Source: Planctomycetota bacterium (GTDB lineage: Bacteria; Planctomycetota; UBA1135; GCA-002686595). Taken from it: DNA of 64,000 nucleotides. The translations under genes were made by a program, and so were the position numbers. The notes beneath the pieces are model-generated. The model saw only the letters and a program-made list of their open reading frames with translations, was not told the origin of the DNA and did not search any database. The stretch is from the NCBI GenBank assembly GCA_016795325.1, contig JAEUHY010000012.1, forward strand, positions 372,001 through 436,000, in the 5' to 3' direction. Shown piece after piece: positions 51,765 through 61,257 of the stretch. How positions within the stretch are numbered: the first letter of the stretch is position 1; every line of letters begins with the position of its first letter.

Positions 51765-53111
51765 ATGAACACGCGCCGCAACACCTGGAGCCGTCGCCGA
51801 TTCGCCGCAGCCGGACTGCTGCTTGCGATGCTGGCGGCGTGCGGCGCGGAGCGACCGCCGCCGCCGTCGATCCTGGTCATCGTGGTCGACTCTCTGCACG
51901 CCGGTCACGTTTCCTCGCACGGTTACGCGCGACCCACGACTCCGAACTTCGACCGCTTCGCGGCGGACGGCGTCCAGTTCCTGCGCGCCTTCTCCCAGAG
52001 TTCCTGGACCTTGCCGTCAACCGCCTCGCTGTTCACGGGCCTCACGCAGGAGCAGCACGCGTTGCGCACCTTCGACGATCGCCTTCCGGCCGACGTGCCG
52101 ACGTTGGCCGAACGGCTGAAGAGCGCGGGCTACCGCACGCGCGCGGTGGTCCAAACTCCGGTGCTCGCGTCGCGCCATGGGCTGTCGCGCGGCTTCGAGC
52201 GCTACCAACTCTTCGACCACTCGCTCGAAAGCGTCGAGCGCGCGCTGAAGCTCGCGCGCGAACACTGGGACGAAGCGGCGGACCGACCGCTGTTTCTCTA
52301 CGTGCACCTCGCTCCCCCCCACATGCCCTACCAGCCGCCGGCGCCGTTCGCGGCTCGGTTCGGGGATGAGCACCCGGACGTGAGCGGTTCCGTCGCCGAC
52401 TGCCGGCGCATCCACCGCGCCAAGCTCGCGCCCGACGCGCCGCAGGTTCGCAGTTTGGTCGCACGCTACGACGAGCACATCGCCTTCGCCGACGCGTGCA
52501 TCGGGCGCTTGCTAGCGGACTTCCAGCGCGACGCCCGCGGTCGCGCCGCGTGGATTGTGTGGACCAGCGACCACGGCGAAGCGTTCCTCCAACACGGCAG
52601 CCAAGGCCACAACGCGACCGTGTACGACGAAATGCTGCACGTGCCGCTCGCGTTCGGCGCGCTCAACACCCCGCTGGCGCCGCGCCGCGTGAACGACGTC
52701 GTCAGCACACTCGACGTCGCTCCCACCGTGCTCGCGCTGTGCGGTCTGCCCCCGCTCAACGATGCGGGCGCTTCGCTGCATTCGACGCTCTTGCGCGGCG
52801 CGGCGCTCCCGGAGCGCACGCTGTTCTTCTCGTCGCGCTACAAGGCCGACGCCGCCGTCCTCCACTGCGCCGTGCGTCGGGGCGACTTCAAGCTCGCCCA
52901 GCTCGGCCCCGACGGCCCGTTGGAGCTCTACGACCTTCGCACCGATCCGGAAGAACGCTCCAACCTCGCCGCCGCACGTGGCGAGTTCGCGCTGGAGCTG
53001 GCCGAGCTTCTAGCCCGCGAGCGTGGAGCGGCGCGCGCGAGCGAAGCGCACGCAGCGCCGCAGGCCGCGGATCGTGAGCAACTCGCCGAGCTTGGGTACG
53101 GCGGAGACTGA
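51765..53111 (+). CDS. Sulfatase-like alkaline-phosphatase-superfamily lipoprotein without the FGly cysteine
   Basis: The ATG at 51765 gives 448 residues with a lipoprotein signal (SRRRFAAAGLLLAMLAACGA), partly twin-arginine-like. Metal-binding regions of the superfamily are visible: ILVIVVDSLHAGHVSSHGYA (first Asp pair region), WIVWTSDHGEAFLQHGSQGH near residue 265 and DVVSTLDVAPTVLALCGLPP. The segment where sulfatases have C-x-P-S-R reads WTLPSTASLFTG, with Thr in place of the Cys/Ser that becomes formylglycine. A true sulfatase reaction is therefore doubtful. Phosphoester or phospholipid-head-group transfer is possible. Confidence 0.75.
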   Translation: MNTRRNTWSRRRFAAAGLLLAMLAACGAERPPPPSILVIVVDSLHAGHVSSHGYARPTTPNFDRFAADGVQFLRAFSQSSWTLPSTASLFTGLTQEQHALRTFDDRLPADVPTLAERLKSAGYRTRAVVQTPVLASRHGLSRGFERYQLFDHSLESVERALKLAREHWDEAADRPLFLYVHLAPPHMPYQPPAPFAARFGDEHPDVSGSVADCRRIHRAKLAPDAPQVRSLVARYDEHIAFADACIGRLLADFQRDARGRAAWIVWTSDHGEAFLQHGSQGHNATVYDEMLHVPLAFGALNTPLAPRRVNDVVSTLDVAPTVLALCGLPPLNDAGASLHSTLLRGAALPERTLFFSSRYKADAAVLHCAVRRGDFKLAQLGPDGPLELYDLRTDPEERSNLAAARGEFALELAELLARERGAARASEAHAAPQAADREQLAELGYGGD

Positions 53112-53136
53112 GCCGGCGGCGGCGCGTCGGCGGCTC
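53110..53136. terminator. Candidate terminator between convergent genes
   Basis: The arms GAGCCG and CGGCTC with a GC-rich 15-nt centre are followed by GTTTC. The hairpin sits in the 28-nt space between the sulfatase-like gene and the convergent membrane-protein gene. Confidence 0.35.
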
Positions 53137-53139
53137 GTT

Positions 53140-54627
53140 TCAATCGTCGGACACGCGCGGAAGATCGCGGCGTTGGTAGACGATGTAGTCCTGCGCCCAC
53201 GAACTCGGCAGCCCCTGGAGTCTGGGATTGAGTTCCGTGGCGCCTGCTGCGCTGAAGCGCGCGATGGGCGCGTAGTCCGCACTCACGGGGTGAGCCAGCC
53301 ACGCGGACATACGCGGCTGGTTGACCACCAGCATGACGAACTCGGGCCGCTCGCCCGCCGCGGCCTGCGCCTGGTCCTCGTAGGCGCGCGCCGGCGGCCA
53401 CACGAGTCCTTCGCTGTCGAGGATGCAGCCGCGCGAGAAGTACCCCACCGCGCCGATGTCGGACGCGAGGAGGCGCTGCTGGTTCCGCTCGAGCGCCAGC
53501 TTGTCGAGCAAAGCCGCCAGCGGTTCGTACACCCGCGGGGTCACCCGATCCGGCGCGAGATAGGTCACTGCCACTGCGCACGCGAAGGCGGGCACGGCGA
53601 CGCTCAGCGGTGAGAGCGCGACACGCGCGGCTTGCTCGCCGATCCGGCCCATACGCGCGCGCACGAAGTCCAGCCCCAGGCCGAGCCCCACGCACGTCGC
53701 GGTGAGCGGTGCGTAGTAGTACCAGCCCCAGGTCTTCGCTCCGGCGGCGAGGTACGTGAGGGGAAGGAAGGCGCCGAAGACGACGAAGCTGAGCAGCAGC
53801 GAGCGCTCGCGCCACGCGCGCAGGAAACCCAACAGCGTCAGCGGCGCGAGCACTTGGAGCAGGATGTAGGGAGCAAAGGCCTGCACCAGGGTGGCCCAGC
53901 TGCGACCGCTGTCCGGGCCCAAACCGTGGCGGCCAGCCTTGGCGCGCACGGACTGTGCGATCGGTGAGCCGTAGATCGCCGTGAGCCAGGCCACGCTGAC
54001 GGCGCCGACGAGCGCAACGGGCACGAAGAACTGCAGCGCGTCGCGGCGCGAGCGAACGTGGAAGGCGCAGACGGCAGCCACGATCAGGACACCTTCGGGT
54101 CGCGTAAGGCAGGCCAGCGCGGCCATCCAGCCGGCGAGCGCGAGCCTCCCCCGCGCAGCTGCGTAGGCCGCGCTCAAGGCGAACGCGACGAACATCGGAG
54201 GCTCCATCCCGCCGGTGCTGATGCGGCCGCAGTTGGGCAGCGCCGCGAAGGCGAGGACGGCCAGCGCGGCTGCGAAGGGTCGCAGGGCGAGTGAGCGAGC
54301 GATGAGCGCGGCGATCACCGCGTCGCAGGCGAGGTTGAAGGCGAGCGACGCGCTCTCCACGGCGACTCCGACCTTGACCGCCAGCCCCAGCAGCACCGCA
54401 TACAGCGGCGTCGTCGTCCCCAGCACGGGCTCCCAGGGCGCTCCGACGTTGTAGACCAGCCCGGCGCCCGCTGCGAAGTTCTCCGCGTAGCGGTAGGTGA
54501 TGAACGCGTCGTCGTAGAGCGGGAACGAGCGCGCCTGCACGACGCGGCACGCGATGACGACCAACGTCAACCAGGCGATCGCGGGCGCGCCGAGTTGGCG
54601 GGCGTTCGAGGGAGCAGCTGCTTGCAC
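53140..54627 (-). CDS. GT-C-type polytopic membrane protein
   Basis: The 495-residue product begins at a GTG and has about ten hydrophobic helices. The first outer loop carries FPLYDDAFITYRYAENFAAG (about residues 35-54), the Asp-Asp motif typical of lipid-linked sugar glycosyltransferases of the GT-C fold, followed by TTTPLYAVLLGLAVKVG. The C-terminal soluble part (LLASDIGAVGYFSRGCILDS) recalls arabinosyl- or mannosyltransferase-like proteins. The substrate is unknown; a role in cell-surface glycan synthesis is likely. No Shine-Dalgarno is visible before the start. Confidence 0.7.
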   Translation of the reverse strand: MQAAAPSNARQLGAPAIAWLTLVVIACRVVQARSFPLYDDAFITYRYAENFAAGAGLVYNVGAPWEPVLGTTTPLYAVLLGLAVKVGVAVESASLAFNLACDAVIAALIARSLALRPFAAALAVLAFAALPNCGRISTGGMEPPMFVAFALSAAYAAARGRLALAGWMAALACLTRPEGVLIVAAVCAFHVRSRRDALQFFVPVALVGAVSVAWLTAIYGSPIAQSVRAKAGRHGLGPDSGRSWATLVQAFAPYILLQVLAPLTLLGFLRAWRERSLLLSFVVFGAFLPLTYLAAGAKTWGWYYYAPLTATCVGLGLGLDFVRARMGRIGEQAARVALSPLSVAVPAFACAVAVTYLAPDRVTPRVYEPLAALLDKLALERNQQRLLASDIGAVGYFSRGCILDSEGLVWPPARAYEDQAQAAAGERPEFVMLVVNQPRMSAWLAHPVSADYAPIARFSAAGATELNPRLQGLPSSWAQDYIVYQRRDLPRVSDD

Positions 54628-54817
54628 GGGGGGGAAGGAAGCGGCCGAAACGTAGCGAACGAACGGGTTCGCAGCACGCCTCCGCAGGCCGCAAACCGCT
54701 CGGCGCTGACGCCGTTGGGGCGGGCCGAATCGAGGGATCGACCGCCGGCCCGCCTCGACTGGATCGCAGCCCGAGCACGGACGCTCGGCGGCCGCGGCCG
54801 CCCGTCCTGCGGGTCTC

Positions 54818-54840
54818 CCAGGCGCAGAAAATGCGCCTGG
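54818..54840 (-). terminator. Terminator hairpin downstream of the HtrA-type gene
   Basis: CCAGGCGCA and TGCGCCTGG form a perfect 9-bp stem around GAAAA. It lies 24 nt after the protease stop codon on the minus strand. Confidence 0.6.
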
Positions 54841-54863
54841 AGCGCCCGGGAAGCTCGTTTGAG

Positions 54864-56039
54864 CTAGTTCTGCAGCGCCTGTAGCTTGAGTGCGGTCTCG
54901 AACAGCTCCTGTCCCCGTCGCACCTTCAGCTTGATCGTCTCGCCCACCGCGCGCCCGTCGAGAGCGTCGAACAAGTCGCGCCGCGAGCGGATGACACGTG
55001 TGTCGATTTCCAGGATCTCGTCGATCCGCACGCGCCCGGCGCGCGTGGCCTCCGCCGAGCGCAGGCCAGCCTCCTGCGCCGCGCTGCCGGACTGGACCAC
55101 CGCGACTCCCACGCCGACGAGTCCGAGGCGAGCGGCTTCGAAATCACCCAGCAACTCCACCCCCAACCCCGGCCGGGTCACGTGCCCGGTGGCGACGATC
55201 TCATCGACGATCGGACGCACGGTGTCCACGGGCACCGCGAAGCCGATGCCGTTGTCGGCGCCCGAGAGGGTGATGATCGCGGTGTTGACCCCAATCAGGC
55301 GCCCGCGCGAATCGAGGAGCGGGCCACCGCTGTTGCCAGGGTTGATCGCGGCGTCCGTCTGGATCACGCCGTCGATCTTGTGTTGGGTCACCGAGCGGAT
55401 CTCGCGGTCCAGCCCGCTGACCAGCCCGCTCGAAAGGGTCTGGTCGAGGCCGAACGGGTTTCCGATCGCGTACACGTGCTGGCCCACGAGCAAGTTCGTG
55501 CTCTGCCCGAGTTCGACCGGCGTCAGCGGCGTTGCGGGGCGATCGACCAGCTTGAGCACGGCGATGTCGCGGTGCGGCGCGACGTTCACGATGCGCGCCT
55601 CGTAGGGCGCTTCATCGCCGGCGAAGCGCACGTACACGAGATCCCCACGCTCCACCGCGCGCTGCACGACGTGGTAGTTGGTCACCACGTGCCCGTCGGT
55701 GTCCCACACGAATCCGCTGCCGGCGCCGCTGACCACGTCTTCGAGGCTGCGGCCACGCGCGGCCCGCGGGACGTTCGTAACGTGCACGACGGCCGGCGAG
55801 ACGCGCCGGAAGACCTCGATCGTCGCGCGCTCGGCCGCGTTGAGTTCGGATTCACGCTGCGCGATCGACGGAGACTGTCCCTTGGCGGCGTTCGCCGGGC
55901 CCGCCGTAGGCGCGGCGGAACTGGCGGAGGCCACCCGCCAACCCACGAACGCGAACAGGACCGCCAAGGCGGCGACGGCGAAGAACTGCGAACGCGGCGC
56001 GCTGCTGTCCGGGCGCGGAGTGATGTCGATGGTACGCAT
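54864..56039 (-). CDS. HtrA/DegP-type trypsin-like serine protease with one PDZ domain
   Basis: The 391-residue product has an N-terminal membrane helix (FFAVAALAVLFAFVGWRVA). The S1C catalytic triad is intact: His in GHVVTNYHVVQ, Asp in APHRDIAVLKL and Ser in DAAINPGNSGGPLLDSRGRL. YAIGNPFGLDQTLSSGLVSG marks the substrate loop. A single PDZ domain follows (RPGLGVELLG... to RIDEILEID...SRRDLFDALDG). It degrades or refolds damaged periplasmic proteins and may act in envelope stress. The upstream small lipoprotein gene ends 25 nt before its start, so the two may be co-transcribed. Confidence 0.92.
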   Translation of the reverse strand: MRTIDITPRPDSSAPRSQFFAVAALAVLFAFVGWRVASASSAAPTAGPANAAKGQSPSIAQRESELNAAERATIEVFRRVSPAVVHVTNVPRAARGRSLEDVVSGAGSGFVWDTDGHVVTNYHVVQRAVERGDLVYVRFAGDEAPYEARIVNVAPHRDIAVLKLVDRPATPLTPVELGQSTNLLVGQHVYAIGNPFGLDQTLSSGLVSGLDREIRSVTQHKIDGVIQTDAAINPGNSGGPLLDSRGRLIGVNTAIITLSGADNGIGFAVPVDTVRPIVDEIVATGHVTRPGLGVELLGDFEAARLGLVGVGVAVVQSGSAAQEAGLRSAEATRAGRVRIDEILEIDTRVIRSRRDLFDALDGRAVGETIKLKVRRGQELFETALKLQALQN

Positions 56040-56064
56040 GGCGGTTGGTTACGGACGGACGGGC

Positions 56065-56574
56065 TCAGCGTTGGTCGGTCACAGCTGCGCTCTTGTCGGC
56101 CAGCAGGCGCTCCAATTCCAGCCGCACCCGCTCGGCGTGCTCGACTGCGCCGAGCTTCACCTCGTTCCACTGCTCGCTGCCTGCGTCCTCGAGATCGTCG
56201 AGCCGCCGCTCCAGCTGCTCGGTCAGCTCGCGCGCCTTGGCCAGGGCGGCTTCGCGCTGCTCGCGCGTGGCTGCGCGCATCTCATGCGCGAGCGTATCGA
56301 GCTGCGCGCGGTGCTCCTCCCACTCGCGGCGCAGCGCGGCGTGCAGCTCACGCCGCCCTTCGGCCGTCGACGTGTCCAAGCGCTCGAGCGCTTGGCGCAG
56401 CGACTCGCGCCAGCCCTGGACGTCGCTGTTCGTCGGCGCGGACGGCGCGCCAGGCTGCCCGCTCGGCTCGCCGTTGGACGGGCCGTTCGGCTGGCCGCCG
56501 CCGTCGCAGCCGGCGAGGCCGAAACCGGCCAGAAGTGCACAGGTCAGCCCGACTCGACGAAGTTCTCTCCCCAT
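56065..56574 (-). CDS. Coiled-coil lipoprotein
   Basis: From the ATG at 56574 the product is 169 residues. The signal sequence ends GFGLAGCDGG, a good lipobox, and a Gly/Pro/Asn/Ser-rich linker follows. From about residue 50 to the end the sequence is one long charged helix with heptad-like spacing (REWEEHRAQLDTLAHEMRAA, REAALAKARELTEQLERRLD). It may be a periplasmic spacer or an adaptor for the HtrA-type protease encoded just downstream. No known family is recognised. Confidence 0.7.
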   Translation of the reverse strand: MGRELRRVGLTCALLAGFGLAGCDGGGQPNGPSNGEPSGQPGAPSAPTNSDVQGWRESLRQALERLDTSTAEGRRELHAALRREWEEHRAQLDTLAHEMRAATREQREAALAKARELTEQLERRLDDLEDAGSEQWNEVKLGAVEHAERVRLELERLLADKSAAVTDQR

Positions 56575-56652
56575 GGATCGCACTCTCACTTGCCTTCCCA
56601 CAGAACCGACCTTGACGAAGCGCACCCGGACGCCCGATACACTCTGGACGCC

Positions 56653-56985
56653 GTGGACATCCATCTCAACAGCGAGCCGGTCAAGTACGCGCTGCTGCTG
56701 CTGACCTTGCCGTTCTGGCTGCCCTTCGCCAAGGCGCTGTGGACGGAGTTCAACGACTCGTTGCGCGACGAAGGCGGTTTGCTCGGCGCCGCGCCGACCC
56801 CCGAAGAACTCGCGGCCATCGAACGCACGCGCGGCCGCTTCCAGTCCTCGATGCGCTCGGTCACCCGCGAGGAGCAGGCGCGGCTGGAGAACTCGGGATG
56901 GGACGGCGCTTCGGACGACGCGCGGCGCACGCAACGCACCACGCCTGAGTCCGCGGGCGGCGCTCGCAAACGCACGTTTCGCTGA
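56653..56985 (+). CDS. Small single-pass membrane protein, probably clade-specific
   Basis: The frame is open far upstream, but that part lies over the lipoprotein gene on the other strand. The first sensible start after it is the GTG at 56653, giving 110 residues. A hydrophobic segment is at about residues 10-28 (YALLLLTLPFWLPFAKALW). It is followed by EFNDSLRDEGGLLGAAPTPE and a basic, Ser/Thr/Arg-rich tail. The clean switch from hydrophobic helix to a conserved-looking G-G-L-L-G-x-x-P-T-x-E-E motif suggests a real gene. Function unknown. Confidence 0.55.
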   Translation: MDIHLNSEPVKYALLLLTLPFWLPFAKALWTEFNDSLRDEGGLLGAAPTPEELAAIERTRGRFQSSMRSVTREEQARLENSGWDGASDDARRTQRTTPESAGGARKRTFR

Positions 56986-57057
56986 GACCGGCGTTCCTCG
57001 CTGATCGCGGCGTTGTGCGGGGGACGGCGGACGCCCGCCCCGAGAGACGCGACAAGC

Positions 57058-59535
57058 TCAGGGATAAACCTGCACACGCAGCGCGTCCGTCAGTCCGCAG
57101 CCGAAGGCATCGAAGTCGTCCTGGTACCAAACCTGGAAGTACATCTGCTGACCGGCCAGCCACGGCGCCAGCGGGATCGCACGCATCCCATAGCCCATGA
57201 AGTCGCTCTTGAAGCGCGGATAGCGCGTGAACGGCGGACGCAGCCGCAAGCGGCCGCCCGCGAACGGAGTGTCGGCGGAGTGCAGGCTGCTGAACACGGT
57301 GCACCACACGTTGGAGAGCGCGAGGTCGATGCCAACACCGAACTGCGCGTCCGCCACGGACGGGAAGCCCGTCCAGCCGATGGTCGCGTACCCAGCGCTC
57401 GAGTTGAGCTTCGGCGTTCCGTACGAGATCGGGTGCAGAAGCAGCGCGAGGTGCGACACGAAGCCCTCGACGGCGGGGGCCACGATGTAGCTCGTTCGGT
57501 ACGCGCCCGGCGTGGTCGGAAAGCCCGCGCCACGGGTCTCTCCGGCGACGGTCAGCTCGCCGTTCGCGTCGGCGTGAAGCGCCCTCACGAGCTCGAAGTT
57601 GCGGCCGCCGAAGTAGGTCGCGTAGTCGTAGCCGCTCATGTCGTGCCGACAGCGCAGGAAGTAGGCGTCCGGTTCCACGCCCGCCGCGGTCGCGGCGATT
57701 CGCGGCGCGTATGCGCCCAGGGTCGTGGGCATGTCGCTGCTGCGGGTCTGGAGCGCGACGATCAGATGGCCGGCGCCGTCGAAGGCGAGCGCAGTGACCA
57801 CGTCCTCCTCACCGCCGCCGAGGAACGTCGCGAACTCGAGCGTGGCCGCAGTCGAGGCGAGCACGGCGAGGTAGCCCTCGCTCGGGCCGCGCAACTCCAC
57901 GTCGAACGCGCCCGCCGTCACCGAGCGAGTGGGGTCGTTGGTCGAGCCGCCGATCACGAGGCCTCCGTCGGGGCGAGTGAGCAGGGTGTCGAGCGTGTCG
58001 ACGCCAGCGCCGCCGAAGAAGCTCGAGAACAGCAGGCTCTGACCGCTCGAACTCAGGCGGGCCACGAACGGTTCGTCGCCGCCGTCGAACGCGCGGTCGT
58101 ACGCGCCCAACGTCGTCGGAAAGCCCGGAGAGTAGGCGTAGCCCGCGAGCGACACCGAGCCGCTCGGATCGAGCGTGACGTGCTCGCCACTTTCTTCGCC
58201 CGGGCCGCCCAGGAAGGTCGACCAACGCAGGCTGGCCCCGCTCGGATCGAACTCCAGCGCGAACGCGTCGCCCGCGAAGCTTCCGCCGTTGTAGCTCGTG
58301 TCGAACGCCTGCGGTGTCGTCGGGAAGCCGGCGCCACGCGTCGCCCCCACGATCACCACCCCGCCATCGGCGCGCACCGCGGCGCTCCCGGCCGCATCGC
58401 GCGCCGTTCCGCCGAGGAAACTCGCCCACTCGAGTGAGGCGAGGTCCGCCGACAAGCGTGCAGCGAAGATGTCGCTCACTCCTCCGAAGGTCGTGTCGAA
58501 GCTCCCGGCCGAGCTCGGGAAGTTGCTCGACGTCGTGTCTCCCGCGACAACCAACGCGCCGTTCGGGTCGAGGCCGATGCCGACGATTCGATCGTCGCCG
58601 CTGCCGGCCAAGAACGTCGATGCGAGCAGCTGCGAACCGTCGGCGGAAAGCCGGCTCACGAAAGCATCGACGCCGCCCGAGTACAGCAGTTGATAGGCGC
58701 CGAGAACGGTCGGATAGTCCGCAGCGAGCGTGTGCCCCGCGACGTAGACCGAGCCATCCGGCGCCACGGCGAGCGAGCTGATCGTCTGGTCGGCCTGCCC
58801 GCCGATGTACGTCGACCAGCGCAGCGCCGGATCGATCCACAGCGCTCCAGCGCGGCCCGCGCGCCGCGCTCGGAGACGGAAACTGGAGTCGTCGAGCAAC
58901 TCGTAGTCGCACTCGATGGGTTGCGCGCCGTCGCGGCCGCGCAGCTCGGCTACGGGACGCGGCAGCACGAGTGCGCCCAGTCCGGTTTCGACCCGCAGCG
59001 CGCCGCCCTCGTCGAGCGACAGACCGCAGTGACCACTCCAGCGGAACACCAGCGCGCCTTCGTCCGCGTCCTCGGCGACTTCGAGATCGAACTCCAGCGC
59101 CTCGCCGTCCGCGCGCGCGACGACGTCGAGTCCCGGGGCCACCTCGCGCAGCGCGATCCTTCCGTAATCGAACGCTGAGGTTCGCCACTGCTGCGCGTCC
59201 GACCCGCTGAAGCGTGCGCGCAGGCGCGGCTGCTCTTCGAGCGGCGCCACGTGCGCGAGCGAGCCTTCGCGCTCCCCGCGCCAATCGAGCCGCAGGCTCC
59301 ACGCCGCTCCAGTGTCGCGCAGTGCAAGCGTCCAACCCTGGGAGTCGAGCCACGCATCGACTCCCGGCCGCTGCGCGTGCGCGAGCACGTGCTGCGGCCA
59401 TTCTCCGAGGTTGGGTGCGAACCCTCCGCAGTCGAAGTCGCTTGCGCCGGCGTGCGTCACAGCAACCGGCGCGCACTGAGCAGCTGCGCGCGACGCGAGG
59501 CAACTCGCCAACACAACCAAGGCGCGGACATCCAT
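57058..59535 (-). CDS. SBBP-repeat secreted protein with planctomycete C-terminal domain
   Basis: I choose the ATG at 59535, preceded by AGGAGGAG, giving 825 residues with a signal peptide (VLASCLASRAAAQC). An N-terminal beta-sandwich region is followed from about residue 255 by SBBP-type repeats, each with G-x-Y-V-A-G / F-P-T-T-x-G-A-Y / D-A-F-V-x-R-L: for example GSVYVAGHTLAADYPTVLGA and GLVIGGSTNDPTRSVTAGAF. They probably form a beta-propeller. The C-terminus ends in MYFQVWYQDDF...GLTDALRVQVYP. The SBBP family is linked to surface proteins. Function unknown. Confidence 0.8.
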   Translation of the reverse strand: MDVRALVVLASCLASRAAAQCAPVAVTHAGASDFDCGGFAPNLGEWPQHVLAHAQRPGVDAWLDSQGWTLALRDTGAAWSLRLDWRGEREGSLAHVAPLEEQPRLRARFSGSDAQQWRTSAFDYGRIALREVAPGLDVVARADGEALEFDLEVAEDADEGALVFRWSGHCGLSLDEGGALRVETGLGALVLPRPVAELRGRDGAQPIECDYELLDDSSFRLRARRAGRAGALWIDPALRWSTYIGGQADQTISSLAVAPDGSVYVAGHTLAADYPTVLGAYQLLYSGGVDAFVSRLSADGSQLLASTFLAGSGDDRIVGIGLDPNGALVVAGDTTSSNFPSSAGSFDTTFGGVSDIFAARLSADLASLEWASFLGGTARDAAGSAAVRADGGVVIVGATRGAGFPTTPQAFDTSYNGGSFAGDAFALEFDPSGASLRWSTFLGGPGEESGEHVTLDPSGSVSLAGYAYSPGFPTTLGAYDRAFDGGDEPFVARLSSSGQSLLFSSFFGGAGVDTLDTLLTRPDGGLVIGGSTNDPTRSVTAGAFDVELRGPSEGYLAVLASTAATLEFATFLGGGEEDVVTALAFDGAGHLIVALQTRSSDMPTTLGAYAPRIAATAAGVEPDAYFLRCRHDMSGYDYATYFGGRNFELVRALHADANGELTVAGETRGAGFPTTPGAYRTSYIVAPAVEGFVSHLALLLHPISYGTPKLNSSAGYATIGWTGFPSVADAQFGVGIDLALSNVWCTVFSSLHSADTPFAGGRLRLRPPFTRYPRFKSDFMGYGMRAIPLAPWLAGQQMYFQVWYQDDFDAFGCGLTDALRVQVYP

Positions 59536-59726
59536 CGACGCTCCTCCTGGGAACACGGGGCCTTGGACGCAGTGTAGTACGAGCGTGCGCTTCACGCCCG
59601 CCTGGCGTCACCTGCTGCGTGTCGGCATGATCTGCGACCGATGTCGCACCTGCACGGCCCGCCGGACGCGAAGCGTCGCTCGCACGCTCGGCGCCCCCCA
59701 ACTCGTCCTTGCAGCGCACCAGCGTG

Positions 59727-60812
59727 ATGCGAGTAGGCGTCGACTATTGGCCGGCGGTCACGCATGCGCCGGGCGTGGGGCGCTATGTGCGGGAGTTGGT
59801 GCGCGCCCTCGCGCAGCGCCCCGATCTGCTCGAACTGCGCCTGCTCGACGTCGGACCGTCGCCACGCGTCATGGCCGAGCCAGCACTAGGCCTGGAGGGC
59901 CGCGACGTGCGGCGCTTGAAACTCAAGGCGCCGCGCAAGGTTCTCGCCTGGGGCGCGCGGCTCGGACTCGGCGCCGACCGCTGGCTGGGCGGCTGCGACG
60001 TGTTCCACGCCGTGTCGCCGAGCGAGCCGGTTTCCAGTCGCGCGCTGCGCACCTGCGCGGTGAGCGAGTGGCCCGCGCCGGAGATGGAACGGCAGGCCGC
60101 ACGCGCGCTGCAGGCGTGCGCAGCGGTCTTCACGTTCAGTCGCTACGCGGCCGAGCAGTTGTGCACGCGCCTCGAGCTCGATCCGCAACGCGTGCACGCC
60201 TTGCCCGTGGGTTGTGAGCACTGGCGCCGCACGCTCGAGCGGGAGCCGCCGCTCGACCAGCCGCCGACCGTGCTCGTGCTCGGACGCGTCGACGAGCGCC
60301 GCAATCCGCTGGCGGTCCTGCGCGCCTGCGAACAGCTCGCCGCCGACGGCGTGGAGTTGCGCTTGCGCTACGTCGGTCGCCGCGGCGACTCCTACGATGC
60401 GCTGCGGGCGTACGCGACCCGCAGCCCGCTCAGTTCGCGCGTGCAGTTCGACTCCGAGCCGCAGGAGCACGACCTGCCGAGCCTCGTCGCGCGGGCGACG
60501 GTGCTCGTGCATCTGAGCGACGGCGAGTTGACGCCCGTGACTCCGCTCGAAGCGCTCGCCACTGGTTGCGACGTCGTGCTCACGCGCGCGCCGGCCTTCG
60601 TGGAAGCCCTCGGACCTGCCGGGCGCTGGATCGATGCTCCGGCGCCGGCCACGTCGCCGCAGCAGTTGGCGCGTGAGATTGCAGCGGCGATCGCCGAGCG
60701 CGGCGATGAGTTCGCGCGTCGCTCGCGCCAAGCCGTCGCTGCGGCGTATTCTTGGCGGCGCCACGCCGAGTTGGCCGCGCACATCTGGCGCGAACTCGTC
60801 GCGCAGCGTTGA
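59727..60812 (+). CDS. GT4-family glycosyltransferase
   Basis: The ATG at 59727 gives 361 residues; a GTG lies directly before it. N-terminal [20 protein letters not shown] is the acceptor-side Rossmann start of GT-B enzymes, and FHAVSPSEP matches the conserved H region. In the donor half [20 protein letters not shown] precedes the E-x7-E motif in [20 protein letters not shown] (about residues 265-284), the retaining GT4 signature. It transfers a sugar from a nucleotide donor, probably in envelope polysaccharide assembly. A VOC gene follows after 4 nt. Confidence 0.85.
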   Translation: MRVGVDYWPAVTHAPGVGRYVRELVRALAQRPDLLELRLLDVGPSPRVMAEPALGLEGRDVRRLKLKAPRKVLAWGARLGLGADRWLGGCDVFHAVSPSEPVSSRALRTCAVSEWPAPEMERQAARALQACAAVFTFSRYAAEQLCTRLELDPQRVHALPVGCEHWRRTLEREPPLDQPPTVLVLGRVDERRNPLAVLRACEQLAADGVELRLRYVGRRGDSYDALRAYATRSPLSSRVQFDSEPQEHDLPSLVARATVLVHLSDGELTPVTPLEALATGCDVVLTRAPAFVEALGPAGRWIDAPAPATSPQQLAREIAAAIAERGDEFARRSRQAVAAAYSWRRHAELAAHIWRELVAQR

Positions 60813-60816
60813 ACCC

Positions 60817-61257
60817 ATGAGCGCCCCTTCGTTCCACATCGCCTTTCCGGTGCTCGACATCGCGAGCACGCGCCGTTTCTACGTCGACCTCTTGGGCTGC
60901 GGCGTCGGCCGCTCCGCCGAACGTTGGATCGACTTCGATCTGTTCGGCCACCAGCTCTCCGCGCACGTCGTCGACGCGGCGGATGCGCCGGCGGCGACCA
61001 TCCTCGTCGACGGCGACAACGTGCCCGTGCGGCACTTCGGCCTGATTCTCGAATGGAACGCCTGGCACGCGCTGCGCGATCGACTGCGCGCCGCCGGCGC
61101 GAATTTCCTGATCGAACCCCACGTCCGTTTTCGAGGCGAGGTGGGCGAGCAGTCGACGCTGTTCTTGCTCGATCCCAGCGGCAACGCCCTGGAGTTCAAG
61201 AGCTTCCGCGATCCGTCGCGGGTCTTCGCTTCCGCCCCGCCGCCCGCGAGGGCGTGA
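60817..61257 (+). CDS. VOC/glyoxalase-like metalloprotein
   Basis: The 146-residue protein is one vicinal-oxygen-chelate module: two beta-alpha-beta-beta-beta units. Candidate metal ligands are His in [10 protein letters not shown], His in [11 protein letters not shown] and Glu in [10 protein letters not shown], as in glyoxalase I and extradiol dioxygenases. [20 protein letters not shown] is the usual VOC N-terminus. The substrate is not known. It is closely spaced with the upstream glycosyltransferase, 4 nt between stop and start, and may be co-translated. Confidence 0.8.
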   Translation: MSAPSFHIAFPVLDIASTRRFYVDLLGCGVGRSAERWIDFDLFGHQLSAHVVDAADAPAATILVDGDNVPVRHFGLILEWNAWHALRDRLRAAGANFLIEPHVRFRGEVGEQSTLFLLDPSGNALEFKSFRDPSRVFASAPPPARA

